DNA of 64,000 nt. Source: Sporosarcina sp. BP05. GTDB lineage: Bacteria > Bacillota > Bacilli > Bacillales_A > Planococcaceae. Shown here piece by piece: positions 50,286 through 61,356 of this stretch (positions are counted from its first letter, which is position 1; every line of letters begins with the position of its first letter). The notes beneath the pieces were generated by a model. That model had not been told where the DNA came from and did not search any database. It worked only from the letters and a program-made list of their open reading frames with translations. The translations under genes and the position numbers were made by a program. The DNA lies in NCBI RefSeq assembly GCF_014282005.1, contig NZ_JACFTD010000001.1, positions 124,001 through 188,000 of the forward strand. The letters run 5' to 3'.

Positions 50286-50804
50286 TTGAAAATGTTGACG
50301 ACACAAATCAGTGGACTTCTTCAACGTATCGCTGGAAACGGTGAAGAGTCTATTGAAGAGACAGCCCGTCTTCTCGCGCAGGCAACAATTGGTGATGGTC
50401 GTATTATTATTGCGGGCTTTGGTGAAATGGAGGCAGTAACTGCAACCGCCCTTCACGGTGCGGAACCCCTTAACGGCGCCGTCCGTTATGAGTTTGGGAT
50501 GGATATTTCAACAGCCGACCGGATTTGGTTGTTAACGCGTTCTGCGATGGATGAGCCTGCATTAGAACTTGCACGGCAACTTACTGAATGCTTCATTCCA
50601 TTTGCTGTACTCGCCGCCGAAAAGCCAGGCACAGATAATGAACTTCAAGATTTAGCCTATACATATCTATCAACTGGGCTTACGCGCGGTTTATTGCCTG
50701 GCGACGACGGCGTTCGGATTGTTCAGCCGCATGCGCTCAGTGCATTGTTTGTTTATGAAGCTGTGAAGATTGCGTATGATGAAATGATTTTGGACGAGGA
50801 TTGA
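50286..50804 (+). CDS. ywjG: DUF2529 protein YwjG
   Basis: About 172 residues from TTG 50286 (GAGGTGG 5 nt upstream) or 170 from ATG 50292. It begins MLTTQISGLLQRIAGNGEES and has a SIS-like beta-alpha layout (GRIIIAGFGEMEAVTATALH, IWLLTRSAMDEPALELARQL) but no catalytic residues of sugar isomerases. Function unknown; conserved between spo0F and pyrG in Bacillaceae. Divergent from spo0F. Confidence 0.8.
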   Translation: MKMLTTQISGLLQRIAGNGEESIEETARLLAQATIGDGRIIIAGFGEMEAVTATALHGAEPLNGAVRYEFGMDISTADRIWLLTRSAMDEPALELARQLTECFIPFAVLAAEKPGTDNELQDLAYTYLSTGLTRGLLPGDDGVRIVQPHALSALFVYEAVKIAYDEMILDED

Positions 50805-50931
50805 GGATAAGTAAAAGCTGCACATGAGCGGGGATTTCCCGTTTATGTGCAGCTTTTTTAGGGTTGGTGAGTGGTGGTTATGCTTGGTCATTCGACATAT
50901 ATGATCGGTCCAATAGTTTGCAACTGAAACT

Positions 50932-52545
<1,614 letters not shown>

Positions 52546-52570
52546 CTATTTCGTTCTAGTTAATAAAACA

Positions 52571-52647
52571 ATAAAAAGCGCCCCGTCTGTAGACAGTATC
52601 TACAGGAGGAGCGCATATACACTGGTTCATGTCCTTTTAAGGAGCCC
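52571..52647 (-). promoter_or_regulatory. pyrG leader with CTP-sensing attenuator
   Basis: Transcription is predicted to start at GGGCTCC (52647). The leader ends in a terminator at 52571-52614 (GCGC...CTGTAGA pairs with TCTACAG...GCGC, then T5). The upstream terminator arm holds CTCCTCC. In B. subtilis low CTP causes extra G insertion at GGGC, and the G-run pairs with this C/U-rich arm to prevent termination; all parts are here. Confidence 0.85.
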
Positions 52648-52654
52648 AGTCAAA

Positions 52655-52683
52655 ATTTTATAGCGTCAGACGCCTGAAGTCAA
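52655..52683 (-). promoter_or_regulatory. Sigma-A promoter of pyrG
   Basis: Minus strand TTGACT (-35), exactly 17 bp, TAAAAT (-10), then 7 nt to the GGGC start. It lies immediately after the rpoE stop codon. Confidence 0.8.
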
Positions 52684-52687
52684 GTAA

Positions 52688-53263
52688 TTATTCCTTGATT
52701 TCATCCTCGTCTTCCTCTTCTTCGTCTTCTTCATCAAGTTCAAGATCTGCATCATCGGGAATGATTTCAAGCTCGTCATCTGGGTCAATAAGATCTACTT
52801 CGATCTCGACAACTTCCTCTTCTTCTTCCTCGTCGTCTTCATCGTCATCCTCGTCGTCGTCGTCTTCATCGATCAGTTCATCGAATTCTTCGTCGAACAA
52901 CTCATCCTCGTCATCCTCGTCATCAATGATGTCATCGTCTTCAAGCAACGCTTTTTTCTTTTTCTTCTTACGTACTTTTACGACTGGAGCTGTTTCTACT
53001 TCGATTTGATCGACCGGATACCATTCCCGCAGTCCCCAACGGTTGTCGTTGATAGCAAGGAATCTCCCATCAATGTTCATGTCCGTATAGAATTGTTGCA
53101 GTTTTGTTCGCATAACTCGTTCCGTTATACCGTTAAGTTTGCGGATTGCGTCCATTAGCTGAAGCAATGTTAGCGGCTCTTTTCTTTCCGCCAGAACTGC
53201 ATAGGCGATGTCAATCATCGATTCCTCAAACAGTTGTTCTTTCGTCATTTCACGGATGTTCAA
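52688..53263 (-). CDS. rpoE: RNA polymerase delta subunit RpoE
   Basis: 191 residues. A folded N-terminal HARE domain (about 1-90; RFLAINDNRWGLREWYPVDQ), a basic linker KVRKKKKKKA, and an almost entirely Asp/Glu C-terminal half of ~90 residues. Delta releases polymerase from nucleic acid and raises promoter selectivity. The start is TTG 53263, with AAAGGA ~10 nt upstream, placed by family alignment (MNIREMTKEQ). The poly-acid tail makes the antisense strand read as poly-Ser, a false ORF. Confidence 0.93.
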   Translation of the reverse strand: MNIREMTKEQLFEESMIDIAYAVLAERKEPLTLLQLMDAIRKLNGITERVMRTKLQQFYTDMNIDGRFLAINDNRWGLREWYPVDQIEVETAPVVKVRKKKKKKALLEDDDIIDDEDDEDELFDEEFDELIDEDDDDEDDDEDDEEEEEEVVEIEVDLIDPDDELEIIPDDADLELDEEDEEEEDEDEIKE

Positions 53264-53282
53264 TTAATGCACGTCCTTTCTA

Positions 53283-53433
53283 TAAAGCGAAACTTCAATC
53301 AGTGGGGGATTTCCTCATCCCCCTCTGATTGTTAGTTAAGCCATTCGGGCATTTATGGGCAGTTGATCCCCATTTACTCTTCCTATTTCTATGAAGAGTT
53401 GAAATGGGGATCTTACTGCCCGTTAATGCGGGA
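53283..53433 (-). repeat. Structured leader/repeat element upstream of rpoE (family 4)
   Basis: Minus strand: CCCGCATTAACGGGCAGTAA, a long hairpin (AGATCCCCATTT with AAATGGGGATC), CAACTGCCC, then AATCAG-GGGGGAT paired with ATCCCCC-CTGATT, GAAGTTTCGCTTTA. The rpoE ribosome binding site follows within a few nt. Same layout as the element before rho. Confidence 0.7.
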
Positions 53434-53480
53434 TAAACACAAACATACTTATCATTATAAACAATGCAGTCCAAAATATG

Positions 53481-53645
53481 CTACATTCTTTTATTCTTTT
53501 TGGAGTGTCGAAGTTCTTTCACACAAATAGACCCCAAATATACTCCAGAAAGTAAAAAAGGGATTGCACCTAGTCCTTTATCATATAGCAGAAAAATGAG
53601 GGTGGCAAGGATGGCTATGATCAATATATGCATATATAGTTTCAC
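53481..53645 (-). CDS. Small membrane protein, ~54 residues
   Basis: GTG 53645 (GAAGGGGTG ~5 nt upstream) starts a protein with two hydrophobic spans (MHILIIAILATLIFLLY and IPFLLSGVYLGSI) and a basic tail (KELRHSKKNKRM), suggesting an inside-positive C-terminus. A TATAAT at 53674-53679 lies about 30 nt upstream. Unknown function, no family recognised. Confidence 0.5.
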   Translation of the reverse strand: MKLYMHILIIAILATLIFLLYDKGLGAIPFLLSGVYLGSICVKELRHSKKNKRM

Positions 53646-53739
53646 GCCAGCACCCCTTCCATTCATTGTCTCTATTATACGTGAGAATTACAAGCAATAT
53701 CCATTTAAATGAAAAGTACACGCTAAACAATTTTAAATG

Positions 53740-53881
53740 GTATGTAGGAGATAGAGATTTCCTTCAACACGCTTTGTCGCTTGGTGATGGCCTTACGCAA
53801 TCAGCCCGTCAGAAGATCACTGTCGGTCTGATTGCTTCGGCTCACACTTGTCGCTCCTTCGCTAGATTTGTTCGTTATACT
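53740..53881. repeat. Dispersed repeat, family 2, copy 2
   Basis: Shares both conserved blocks with the copy at 3794-3931, from TATGTAGG to TTTGTTCGTTATACT. The centre holds complementary CAATCAGCCCG and CGGTCTGATTG. Confidence 0.65.
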
Positions 53882-53939
53882 GGCACGACACACTCACGAA
53901 AACGAAAAATCCGTGCTAAACCGAAGTTTGCACGAATTT

Positions 53940-54061
53940 ACTGTCCAGCTTCAGCGGCCAGCCTCTCGGGTCGCTTCGGGTCATCTGATAAAGGCAAATG
54001 GCGCCTTTTTCAGATGACCCTCCAGCGCCTGTCGAGGCTTAACGGCCGCTTCCGCTTTTCT
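53940..54061. repeat. Dispersed palindromic repeat, family 1
   Basis: CTGTCCAGCTTCAGCGGCCAG, GCCTCTCGGGTCGCTTC, complementary GGGTCATCTGA and TCAGATGACCC arms around AAAGGC, then AACGGCCGCTTCCGCTTTTC. It stops at the icmF stop codon. Confidence 0.8.
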
Positions 54062-54063
54062 TG

Positions 54064-57000
54064 TTACATATTCCTTCTATATTGCCCGCCTACTTCATAC
54101 AACGCATTCGTAATCTGTCCCAAACTCGCAACTCTTACCGTCTCCATCAATTCTTGGAAGATATTTCCGCCCGATACTGCTGCTTCTTTCAGCTTCTTCA
54201 AGGCTTCTTCGGTTTGATTGGCATGTACGTTTTTGAATGCACGTAAGTTGAGAATTTGTGTTTCTTTCTCTTGTTGCGTGGCACGCGCGATTTCCATGTT
54301 ATCGACGTCATCAGACGATGGTGGATTCGGATTCAAGTATGTGTTAACGCCGATGATTGGCAACTCGCCCGAATGCTTTTTCATTTCATAATGCATCGAT
54401 TCTTCTTGAATTTTACCGCGTTGGTATTGTGTTTCCATCGAACCGAGCACGCCGCCGCGGTCGTTTAGGCTTTCGAACTCGCGCAAGACCATTTCTTCAA
54501 CGAGATCCGTTAATTCATCGACAATAAATGCGCCCTGAAGCGGATTTTCATTTTTCGACAGGCCGTGCTCATTTGTGATGATCATCTGAATAGCCATCGC
54601 ACGACGGACTGATTCTTCCGTTGGCGTTGTAATGGCTTCGTCATACGCATTGGTGTGAAGCGAGTTACAGTTATCCTGCAATGCCATAAGCGCCTGCAAT
54701 GTTGTGCGGATATCGTTAAAATCAATTTCCTGCGCGTGCAAGCTGCGTCCTGATGTTTGGACATGGTATTTCAATTTCTGACTACGTTCGTTGGCGCCAT
54801 ATTTCTCGCGCATCGCGACTGCCCAAATACGGCGGGCAACGCGTCCGATAACCGTATATTCCGGATCCAGTCCGTTCGAGAAGAAGAACGACAAGTTTGG
54901 AGCGAAATCATCGATATTCATGCCTCGGCTCAAGTAATATTCAACATATGTGAAGCCATTTGACAGTGTGAATGCCAATTGTGAAATTGGATTCGCACCT
55001 GCTTCAGCGATATGATAGCCAGAAATCGACACCGAGTAGTAATTACGTACTTTTTCATCGATGAAGTACTGCTGGATATCCCCCATCATGCGAAGTGCGA
55101 ATTCCGTCGAGAAGATACATGTATTCTGCCCTTGGTCTTCTTTAAGTATATCCGCTTGCACCGTTCCACGAACTGCTTGAAGCGTTCCTTCTTTGACTGC
55201 AATGAATTCTTCAACCGTCAGTGCACGCCCCAGTTTTTCCTCGTTTATGCGCACTTGTTGATCGATTGCTGTATTCATAAACATGGCAAGAATAATCGGC
55301 GCTGGACCGTTAATCGTCATGGAAACAGACGTTGCGGGTGCACACAGATCGAAACCTTCGTACAGTTTTTTCATATCTTCTAGCGTACAGACGCTGACGC
55401 CAGATTCCCCGACTTTACCGTAAATATCTGGGCGTTCATCTGGGTCTTCTCCGTACAATGTCACAGAGTCAAACGCCGTTGACAGTCGCTTCGCATCGTC
55501 ATCTTTCGATAAATAGTGGAAACGACGATTTGTTCGTTCCGGCGTTCCTTCTCCTGCAAATTGACGTTTTGGATCTTCGCCTTCGCGTTTGAATGGGAAT
55601 ACGCCTGCTGTATACGGGTATGAGCCCGGTACATTTTCTTTATAAACCCAGCGAAGAATTTCTCCGTAATCTTTGAATTTCGGCAACGCGACTTTTGGTA
55701 TTTTCAATCCAGAAAGACTTGTAGTTGTCAAAGCAGTGCGCAGTTCTTTGTCGCGAACTTTTGTGATGAATTCATCGCCTGCGTAGGCTTCCTTCAACTT
55801 CTCCCAGTTGGCGAGGATACGTTTTGACTCTGACGTCAATTCTTCTTTGATGCCCTCCGCAAGTGCTTGCAGTGAAGTCACAAGCGCATCGTCTGGCGCT
55901 TGTTCGTTGACCGTTTGAATAGCTCCTTCAAGCTGGAATAATTTGCGTGCAAGTGTTTCCTGCACTTCGGATTTTTTATGGTACCCACGAACCGTGTCTG
56001 AGATTTCACGTAAATATTGCTGACGGTCGTTCGGGATGATGACGTTTTGTTTTTGCGTTTTGACGAATTGCCCATAAGACGTTTCCCAGTCAAGGCCGCA
56101 TTTGTCGTTCAATACGGAAACGAGTGCCGCAAACAGTGAATTCGTCCCTTTGTCGTTGAACTGGCTTGCGATTGTGCCGTACACCGGCATTGTATCGAGG
56201 TCTTTATCCCATAGAAGATGGCTGCGCTGATACTGTTTCTGTACTTGACGCAATGCATCTTCAGAGCCTTTACGCTCGAATTTATTGATGACAATCAGGT
56301 CTGCGAAATCAATCATGTCAATCTTTTCAAGTTGTGTCGGCGCACCGAATTCACTTGTCATGACATACATCGAAGCATCAGAGACTTCCGTAATTTCCGC
56401 GTCCCCTTGCCCGATTCCGCTTGTTTCAACAACGATCAAGTCGAAACCAGCTGTTTTCACGACGTCTAGCACATCCCGAATCGCTCCGGAAAGTTCTGTA
56501 CGGGAACCGCGTGTTGCAAGACTTCGCATGAATACGCGTTTGTTGAAGATGGCATTCATGCGAATGCGGTCACCCAGTAACGCCCCGCCTGTTTTTTGTT
56601 TCGTCGGGTCAATCGATAGGATTGCGACCCTTTTTCCTGGTAGTTCATGAAGGAATCTACGAATTAATTCGTCAGTAAGCGAACTTTTTCCCGCCCCACC
56701 TGTTCCAGTAATCCCAAGAACCGGCGTATTTTTAGAAAGTGTACGTGCTTTTTCAACAACTGCAGCTGCTTGCGCGTCGTCCTGGCCGTACATTTCCTCC
56801 ACAAACGTAATTACATTTGCAAGTACTTCCGGCTGATCGACAGTTATTTTTTCAAGGTTTTCCATTTCATTGTCAGTCGCTGTGAGGTAATCGCATTGCT
56901 CCATCATTCGGTTAATCATCCCTTGAAGGCCCATTTTGCGCCCGTCTTCAGGCGAAAAGATCCATGTGATGCCGTAGTCATGCAGTTCTTTGATTTCCTT

Positions 57001-57321
57001 CGGAATGATAACTCCGCCGCCACCTGCGTAAATGCGAATATGCGGCGCCCCTTTTTCCTGAAGAAGATCATACATGTATTTGAAATATTCAACGTGCCCG
57101 CCTTGGTACGAAGACATTGCAATTGCTTGAACGTCTTCCTGAATTGCCGCGTTGACAACTTCCTCAACGGAGCGATTATGCCCCAAGTGAATTACTTCTG
57201 CGCCACTCGCTTGCATAATACGACGCATGATATTGATGGATGCGTCATGACCATCAAAAAGACTCGACGCTGTAACGAACCGAATATGGTGTTTCGGTTT
57301 ATAAATCTCAACTGTTGCCAT
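54064..57321 (-). CDS. icmF: Fused isobutyryl-CoA mutase IcmF
   Basis: 1085 residues. B12-binding domain first ([15 protein letters not shown] with the cobalt-coordinating His25), then a MeaB-type G-protein chaperone ([18 protein letters not shown]-loop, [13 protein letters not shown]), then the large mutase domain ([35 protein letters not shown]). The order small subunit-chaperone-large subunit is diagnostic of IcmF rather than methylmalonyl-CoA mutase. It interconverts isobutyryl-CoA and n-butyryl-CoA, linking valine-type acyl chains to the beta-oxidation enzymes encoded upstream. AAGGGGTG precedes ATG 57321. Confidence 0.93.
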   Translation of the reverse strand: MATVEIYKPKHHIRFVTASSLFDGHDASINIMRRIMQASGAEVIHLGHNRSVEEVVNAAIQEDVQAIAMSSYQGGHVEYFKYMYDLLQEKGAPHIRIYAGGGGVIIPKEIKELHDYGITWIFSPEDGRKMGLQGMINRMMEQCDYLTATDNEMENLEKITVDQPEVLANVITFVEEMYGQDDAQAAAVVEKARTLSKNTPVLGITGTGGAGKSSLTDELIRRFLHELPGKRVAILSIDPTKQKTGGALLGDRIRMNAIFNKRVFMRSLATRGSRTELSGAIRDVLDVVKTAGFDLIVVETSGIGQGDAEITEVSDASMYVMTSEFGAPTQLEKIDMIDFADLIVINKFERKGSEDALRQVQKQYQRSHLLWDKDLDTMPVYGTIASQFNDKGTNSLFAALVSVLNDKCGLDWETSYGQFVKTQKQNVIIPNDRQQYLREISDTVRGYHKKSEVQETLARKLFQLEGAIQTVNEQAPDDALVTSLQALAEGIKEELTSESKRILANWEKLKEAYAGDEFITKVRDKELRTALTTTSLSGLKIPKVALPKFKDYGEILRWVYKENVPGSYPYTAGVFPFKREGEDPKRQFAGEGTPERTNRRFHYLSKDDDAKRLSTAFDSVTLYGEDPDERPDIYGKVGESGVSVCTLEDMKKLYEGFDLCAPATSVSMTINGPAPIILAMFMNTAIDQQVRINEEKLGRALTVEEFIAVKEGTLQAVRGTVQADILKEDQGQNTCIFSTEFALRMMGDIQQYFIDEKVRNYYSVSISGYHIAEAGANPISQLAFTLSNGFTYVEYYLSRGMNIDDFAPNLSFFFSNGLDPEYTVIGRVARRIWAVAMREKYGANERSQKLKYHVQTSGRSLHAQEIDFNDIRTTLQALMALQDNCNSLHTNAYDEAITTPTEESVRRAMAIQMIITNEHGLSKNENPLQGAFIVDELTDLVEEMVLREFESLNDRGGVLGSMETQYQRGKIQEESMHYEMKKHSGELPIIGVNTYLNPNPPSSDDVDNMEIARATQQEKETQILNLRAFKNVHANQTEEALKKLKEAAVSGGNIFQELMETVRVASLGQITNALYEVGGQYRRNM

Positions 57322-57350
57322 ATGTGGAACACCCCTTTTGCTCTAGATGC

Positions 57351-57395
57351 CAGGTACTCATACAATTTAAAGTTTATGAATTGTGTGAGTACCTG
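57351..57395 (-). repeat. 17-bp-stem hairpin between the tetR gene and icmF
   Basis: CAGGTACTCATACAATT pairs with AATTGTGTGAGTACCTG (one G-U) around an 11-nt loop. It begins a few nt after the TetR gene stop. No T-run follows. Possibly a mobile palindrome or an intercistronic processing site. Confidence 0.6.
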
Positions 57396-57403
57396 CACCC
57401 TAC

Positions 57404-58024
57404 TTATTTCCCGATTAATCCCCTAAAAAGCTGATCAGTTTGAACGCGAATATAATCTTCTATCGTATAGCTTTTATGCAATGCCCATCTGCGAAATGCC
57501 CACATCTGCCCTTGAACGACGATGTGATGTGCCGCGATACCTACTTGTTCTGTTGAAATGCGCAATTCCCCTGATTTTGCACATGCATCCAGCAGACTTT
57601 CGAACAAAGCGACCATTTCCATTTCTTTTTTCAGAACGTATTGCAATGCATCTTTTGGTAGCGATTTCGACTCTTGGTACATCACCAGAAATTCATCTGA
57701 CATATCATCAATCAAATGATAATACTGGTTAATGGCCACTTGTAATCCCTCAACTGTCCCTTCCTGAGTAGGCAGAGCAGAAAGGCGGTCATGCACTTCG
57801 TTATAAATGCTGTCACAAACGAGGTAGAGTACATCTTCCTTGGTGCGAATATATTCATAAAGCGTTCCAATGCTAAATCCCGATGCTTTTGCGATTTCGC
57901 GGGTTGTCGCACGGTGGAACCCTTTCTCTTTAAAAAGCTTCACCGCACCCCGAATCATCTGTTCACGTCGTTTTTCAATCAGATTTTCATCTTTGACAGA
58001 TGATTTCACTTCTCGTTTATTCAC
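57404..58024 (-). CDS. TetR-family regulator of the acyl-CoA operon
   Basis: 206 residues. The N-terminal helix-turn-helix (FHRATTREIAKASGFSIGTL) is typical TetR; the C-terminal ligand domain is helical with little else recognisable. The gene lies inside the acyl-CoA degradation operon, so it probably represses it and responds to an acyl-CoA, like FadR of Bacillus; ligand unknown. The start is GTG 58024, after AGGTGTAGGAAA. It is 18 bp after acdA. Confidence 0.85.
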   Translation of the reverse strand: MNKREVKSSVKDENLIEKRREQMIRGAVKLFKEKGFHRATTREIAKASGFSIGTLYEYIRTKEDVLYLVCDSIYNEVHDRLSALPTQEGTVEGLQVAINQYYHLIDDMSDEFLVMYQESKSLPKDALQYVLKKEMEMVALFESLLDACAKSGELRISTEQVGIAAHHIVVQGQMWAFRRWALHKSYTIEDYIRVQTDQLFRGLIGK

Positions 58025-58042
58025 TTTCCTACACCTCCCCGC

Positions 58043-59182
58043 TTATTTTGTCAGCATACGGGAGATAACGAGGCGCTGAATTTCTTGCGTTCCTTCGTAG
58101 ATCTGCGTAATTTTTGCATCACGCATATAACGCTCAACTGGATAGTCTTTTGTATACCCGTAGCCGCCGAAAACTTGAACAGCGTCTGTTGTCACTTTCA
58201 TAGCTGTATCTCCAGCCATTAGTTTTGCCATTGCAGATGCCTGGCCATATGGTAAGTTGTTTGACTCAAGCCAAGCTGCTTGGTATGTCAACAGTCTTGA
58301 AGCTTCCGTTGCTGTCGCCATATCTGCCAATTTGAAGCCGATGCCTTGGTTTGCAGCGATTGGTTTACCGAACTGAACACGCTCTTTCGCATAGTCAACA
58401 GCTGCGTCAAGTGCCCCTTGTGCAATTCCGACTGCTTGTGCAGCAATTCCGTTACGGCCGCCGTCGAGTGTTTTCATAGCGATGATGAAGCCTTCCCCTT
58501 CTTCACCAAGAAGGTTTTCTTTCGGTACACGACAGTTGTCGAACATGATTTCAGTTGTAGGCGATGAACGAATGCCAAGTTTGCGCTCTTTTTTCCCAAC
58601 TGAGAAGCCAGGGAAATCTTTTTCTACGATAAATGCGCTAGTTCCTTTATGTTTTGAATCTGGATCAGTAACCGCGAAGACGATGTAGATGTCAGCAATA
58701 CCGCCGTTTGTAATGAATATCTTAGAACCATTTAAGACGTAGTCGTCCCCGTCCAGCTTCGCTGATGTGCGCATGCCGCCTGCATCAGAACCAGAACTTG
58801 GCTCTGTTAGACCGTATGCCCCCATTTTTGTACCTTCTGCCATTGGACGAAGGTATTGTTGTTTCTGTTCTTCCGTACCGTATTTAAATACTGGCCAGCC
58901 TGCAAGCGAGGTATGAGCGGAAAGAGTGACGCCTGTTGACGCACAAACACGTGACAATTCTTCTACAGCGATACAATACGCAAGGAAGTCACTGCCGATG
59001 CCGCCATACTCTTCAGGCCAAGGAATACCTGTCAGTCCAAGATCCGCCATTTTCTTGAAGATTTCCATGTCGAAACGTTCTTCTTCATCACGTTCTGCTG
59101 CTGTTGGCGCGACTTCATTTTCTGCAAAGTCGCGGACCATTTTGCGGATCATTTCGTGTTCTTCGGATAGTTTAAAGTTCAT
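58043..59182 (-). CDS. acdA: Acyl-CoA dehydrogenase AcdA
   Basis: 379 residues. FAD/substrate motifs: [36 protein letters not shown], and [20 protein letters not shown]; the catalytic base is the Glu in [18 protein letters not shown]. It introduces a 2,3 double bond into an acyl-CoA, passing electrons to ETF. Start ATG 59182 follows GGTGGG; the frame to 59224 lies in the gap. About 60% identical in pattern to the second dehydrogenase next door, suggesting duplication with split substrate preference. Confidence 0.92.
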   Translation of the reverse strand: MNFKLSEEHEMIRKMVRDFAENEVAPTAAERDEEERFDMEIFKKMADLGLTGIPWPEEYGGIGSDFLAYCIAVEELSRVCASTGVTLSAHTSLAGWPVFKYGTEEQKQQYLRPMAEGTKMGAYGLTEPSSGSDAGGMRTSAKLDGDDYVLNGSKIFITNGGIADIYIVFAVTDPDSKHKGTSAFIVEKDFPGFSVGKKERKLGIRSSPTTEIMFDNCRVPKENLLGEEGEGFIIAMKTLDGGRNGIAAQAVGIAQGALDAAVDYAKERVQFGKPIAANQGIGFKLADMATATEASRLLTYQAAWLESNNLPYGQASAMAKLMAGDTAMKVTTDAVQVFGGYGYTKDYPVERYMRDAKITQIYEGTQEIQRLVISRMLTK

Positions 59183-59234
59183 TGGGTTTCCCACCTTATT
59201 TGGTATTTGGTTGGTATTTATCATTAATATTTAT

Positions 59235-59296
59235 TGTATAATTCCTGCAAAGGGCACAGGAATTATACAAACCGAACTCTTCGTTGTTCGGTTTGC
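59235..59296 (+). repeat. Twin-hairpin repeat, copy 2
   Basis: ATAATTCCTG...CAGGAATTAT (loop CAAAGGGCA) followed by AAACCGAAC...GTTCGGTTT, both stems perfect. It fills the gap between the two acyl-CoA dehydrogenase genes, in the opposite orientation to the copy near rho. Confidence 0.75.
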
Positions 59297-59320
59297 AATT
59301 ACGCCCTAAAAACGCAGACA

Positions 59321-60457
59321 TCACTTCATCAAATGTTTGCTAATAACAATGCGCTGAATTTCGCTTGTACCTTCGTAGATTTCTGTTACTTTTGCGTCGC
59401 GGAAATAGCGCTCGACTGGGTAATCTTCTGTGTAGCCATAACCGCCGAATACTTGAACTGCTTCAATCGATCCTTCTACTGCCGCTTTTGAGGCGAAAAG
59501 CTTAGCCATTGATGCTTCTTTTCCGCATGGCAGGCCTTCTGCACGAAGTTGTGCGGCACGGTAGACGAGTAGTTTTGCTGCCTCGACCGCTGTTGCCATA
59601 TCTGCTAGTTTGAATCCTACGCCTTGTTGAGCGGCGATTGGTTTACCAAATTGGACGCGTTGTTTGGCGTACTCTGTTGCTGCTTCAAGTGCTGCTTCTG
59701 CGATACCAAGTGCTTGCGCCGCGATGCCGATGCGACCAACATCTAGGTTCGCCATCGCAATTTTGAAACCACCACCTTCTTCGCCTAGCAAGTTTTCAGA
59801 AGGTACTTTCATTTGATCAAACGACAACTCCACTGTTCTTGAACCGTGAAGCCCCATTTTCCATTCATCTTTTCCGATGACGAGGCCTGGTGTGTCTTTA
59901 TCGACGATAAATGCTGAAATACCATACGTCCCTTTAGACGGATCTGTCGATGCAAAGACGATGTAAACATCCGCTTCGCCACCGTTGGTAATAAACATTT
60001 TAGAGCCGTTGAGCACATAATGATCGTCTTTTTTGACTGCACGTGTTTTAAGTGAGCCTGCGTCAGAACCGGATGATGCTTCTGTCAGGCAGAAAGCGCC
60101 AAGGTATTCGCCGCTAGCCAATTTCGGGAGGTAACGGTTTTTCTGTTCGTCGTTACCGAAATACATAATCGGGTTTGTACCAACCGATGTATGAACGGAA
60201 AGAATGACACCGACAACGGCACTTACTTTCGACAGTTCATGGATAGCGCTAATATACGAGATGAAATCCATGCCCGCCCCACCGTATTGTTCTGGAACAG
60301 TAATGCCCATCAAACCGAGCCCGCCCATTTTCGTTAAAATTTCACGCGGGAATTCCCCAGCTTCCATTCGTGGAATGAACGGTTCGATTTCAGTCTTTGC
60401 AAAATTTTGTACCATGTCGCGCATCATCTGCTGTTCTTCGGTGAATGTTAAATCCAT
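59321..60457 (-). CDS. Acyl-CoA dehydrogenase (MmgC/Bcd-like)
   Basis: 378 residues with the same motifs as Acd[57 protein letters not shown] and the catalytic Glu in EIYEGTSEIQRIVISKHL. Likely a short-chain (butyryl- or branched-chain) enzyme by its place beside hbd and thiolase. AAAGGGGAA precedes ATG 60457; the gene lies ~30 bp after hbd. Confidence 0.9.
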   Translation of the reverse strand: MDLTFTEEQQMMRDMVQNFAKTEIEPFIPRMEAGEFPREILTKMGGLGLMGITVPEQYGGAGMDFISYISAIHELSKVSAVVGVILSVHTSVGTNPIMYFGNDEQKNRYLPKLASGEYLGAFCLTEASSGSDAGSLKTRAVKKDDHYVLNGSKMFITNGGEADVYIVFASTDPSKGTYGISAFIVDKDTPGLVIGKDEWKMGLHGSRTVELSFDQMKVPSENLLGEEGGGFKIAMANLDVGRIGIAAQALGIAEAALEAATEYAKQRVQFGKPIAAQQGVGFKLADMATAVEAAKLLVYRAAQLRAEGLPCGKEASMAKLFASKAAVEGSIEAVQVFGGYGYTEDYPVERYFRDAKVTEIYEGTSEIQRIVISKHLMK

Positions 60458-60487
60458 TATGATTTCCCCTTTAAATGTAAGCGTTAG

Positions 60488-61339
60488 TTAGTCGTAAACG
60501 TAGAATCCTCGGCCTGACTTCTTACCTAACCATCCTGCTTTTACATATTTCCTAAGCAGTGGACATGGGCGGTATTTCGAATCGCCAAATCCTTCGTGTA
60601 GCGTTTCCATAATGTATAGACATGTATCGAGTCCGATAAAATCTGCGAGTTGAAGCGGCCCCATTGGGTGATTCATGCCGAGCTTCATGACTTCGTCAAT
60701 CGCTTGTTCTGTTGCGACGCCTTCATAGAGCGTGTAGATTGCTTCGTTAATCATTGGCATAAGAATACGGTTTGCGACGAATCCCGGGAAGTCATTTACT
60801 TCTACTGGTGTTTTAGACAATTTCACTGTCATGTCTTCAACCGCTTTGTACACTTCGTCAGCAGTTGCAAGTCCGCGGATGATTTCAACCAGTTTCATCA
60901 CTGGGACCGGGTTCATGAAATGCATGCCAATCACTTGTTCAGGACGCTTCGTTGCCGCTGCGATTTCCGTGATTGGAAGTGAAGATGTATTGGATGCAAG
61001 AATGGCATGTTGCGGAGCGATTTTATCCAACTTCGCGAAAATGGACTTTTTGATGTCCATATTTTCAACTGCAGCTTCGATGATAATATCAACGTCCGAT
61101 GCATCTTGCAGATCAAGTGATTTCGTAATACGGCCAAGGACTGCTAGTTTTTCATCTTCCGTCATACGGCCTTTTTCGACATTGCGGGACAGATTCTTTG
61201 TAATAACTGCAAGCCCTTTCGCATAGGATTCTTCTTTTATATCATTCAGTTTTACGTCGAAGCCGGCTTGTGCACAGACTTGAGCAATTCCTCCGCCCAT
61301 TTGTCCTGCACCGATAACCATTATTTTTTTAATGTCCAT
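60488..61339 (-). CDS. mmgB: 3-hydroxybutyryl-CoA dehydrogenase
   Basis: 283 residues. The NAD-binding Rossmann motif [37 protein letters not shown] with the catalytic His and Asn, and [15 protein letters not shown]. It oxidises 3-hydroxyacyl-CoA to 3-ketoacyl-CoA. GGGAGGC precedes ATG 61339; 17 bp after the thiolase gene, hence co-transcribed. Confidence 0.92.
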   Translation of the reverse strand: MDIKKIMVIGAGQMGGGIAQVCAQAGFDVKLNDIKEESYAKGLAVITKNLSRNVEKGRMTEDEKLAVLGRITKSLDLQDASDVDIIIEAAVENMDIKKSIFAKLDKIAPQHAILASNTSSLPITEIAAATKRPEQVIGMHFMNPVPVMKLVEIIRGLATADEVYKAVEDMTVKLSKTPVEVNDFPGFVANRILMPMINEAIYTLYEGVATEQAIDEVMKLGMNHPMGPLQLADFIGLDTCLYIMETLHEGFGDSKYRPCPLLRKYVKAGWLGKKSGRGFYVYD

Positions 61340-61356
61340 TGATTAACGCCTCCCGA

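Larger units (their letters stand above)
53646..54063. other. Repeat-filled gap between the small membrane protein and icmF
   Basis: Holds repeat family 2 (53740-53881) and repeat family 1 (53940-54061), ending at the icmF stop codon. No gene. Confidence 0.6.

Noticed and set aside
50145..50456. N-terminal extension of spo0F
   Set aside because: The extra ~100 codons have no domain, cross the divergent ywjG promoter and candidate Spo0A boxes, and Spo0F is normally ~120 residues.
52695..53009. Plus-strand poly-serine frame
   Set aside because: It is the antisense reading of the Asp/Glu-rich tail of RpoE; no ribosome binding site or independent support.
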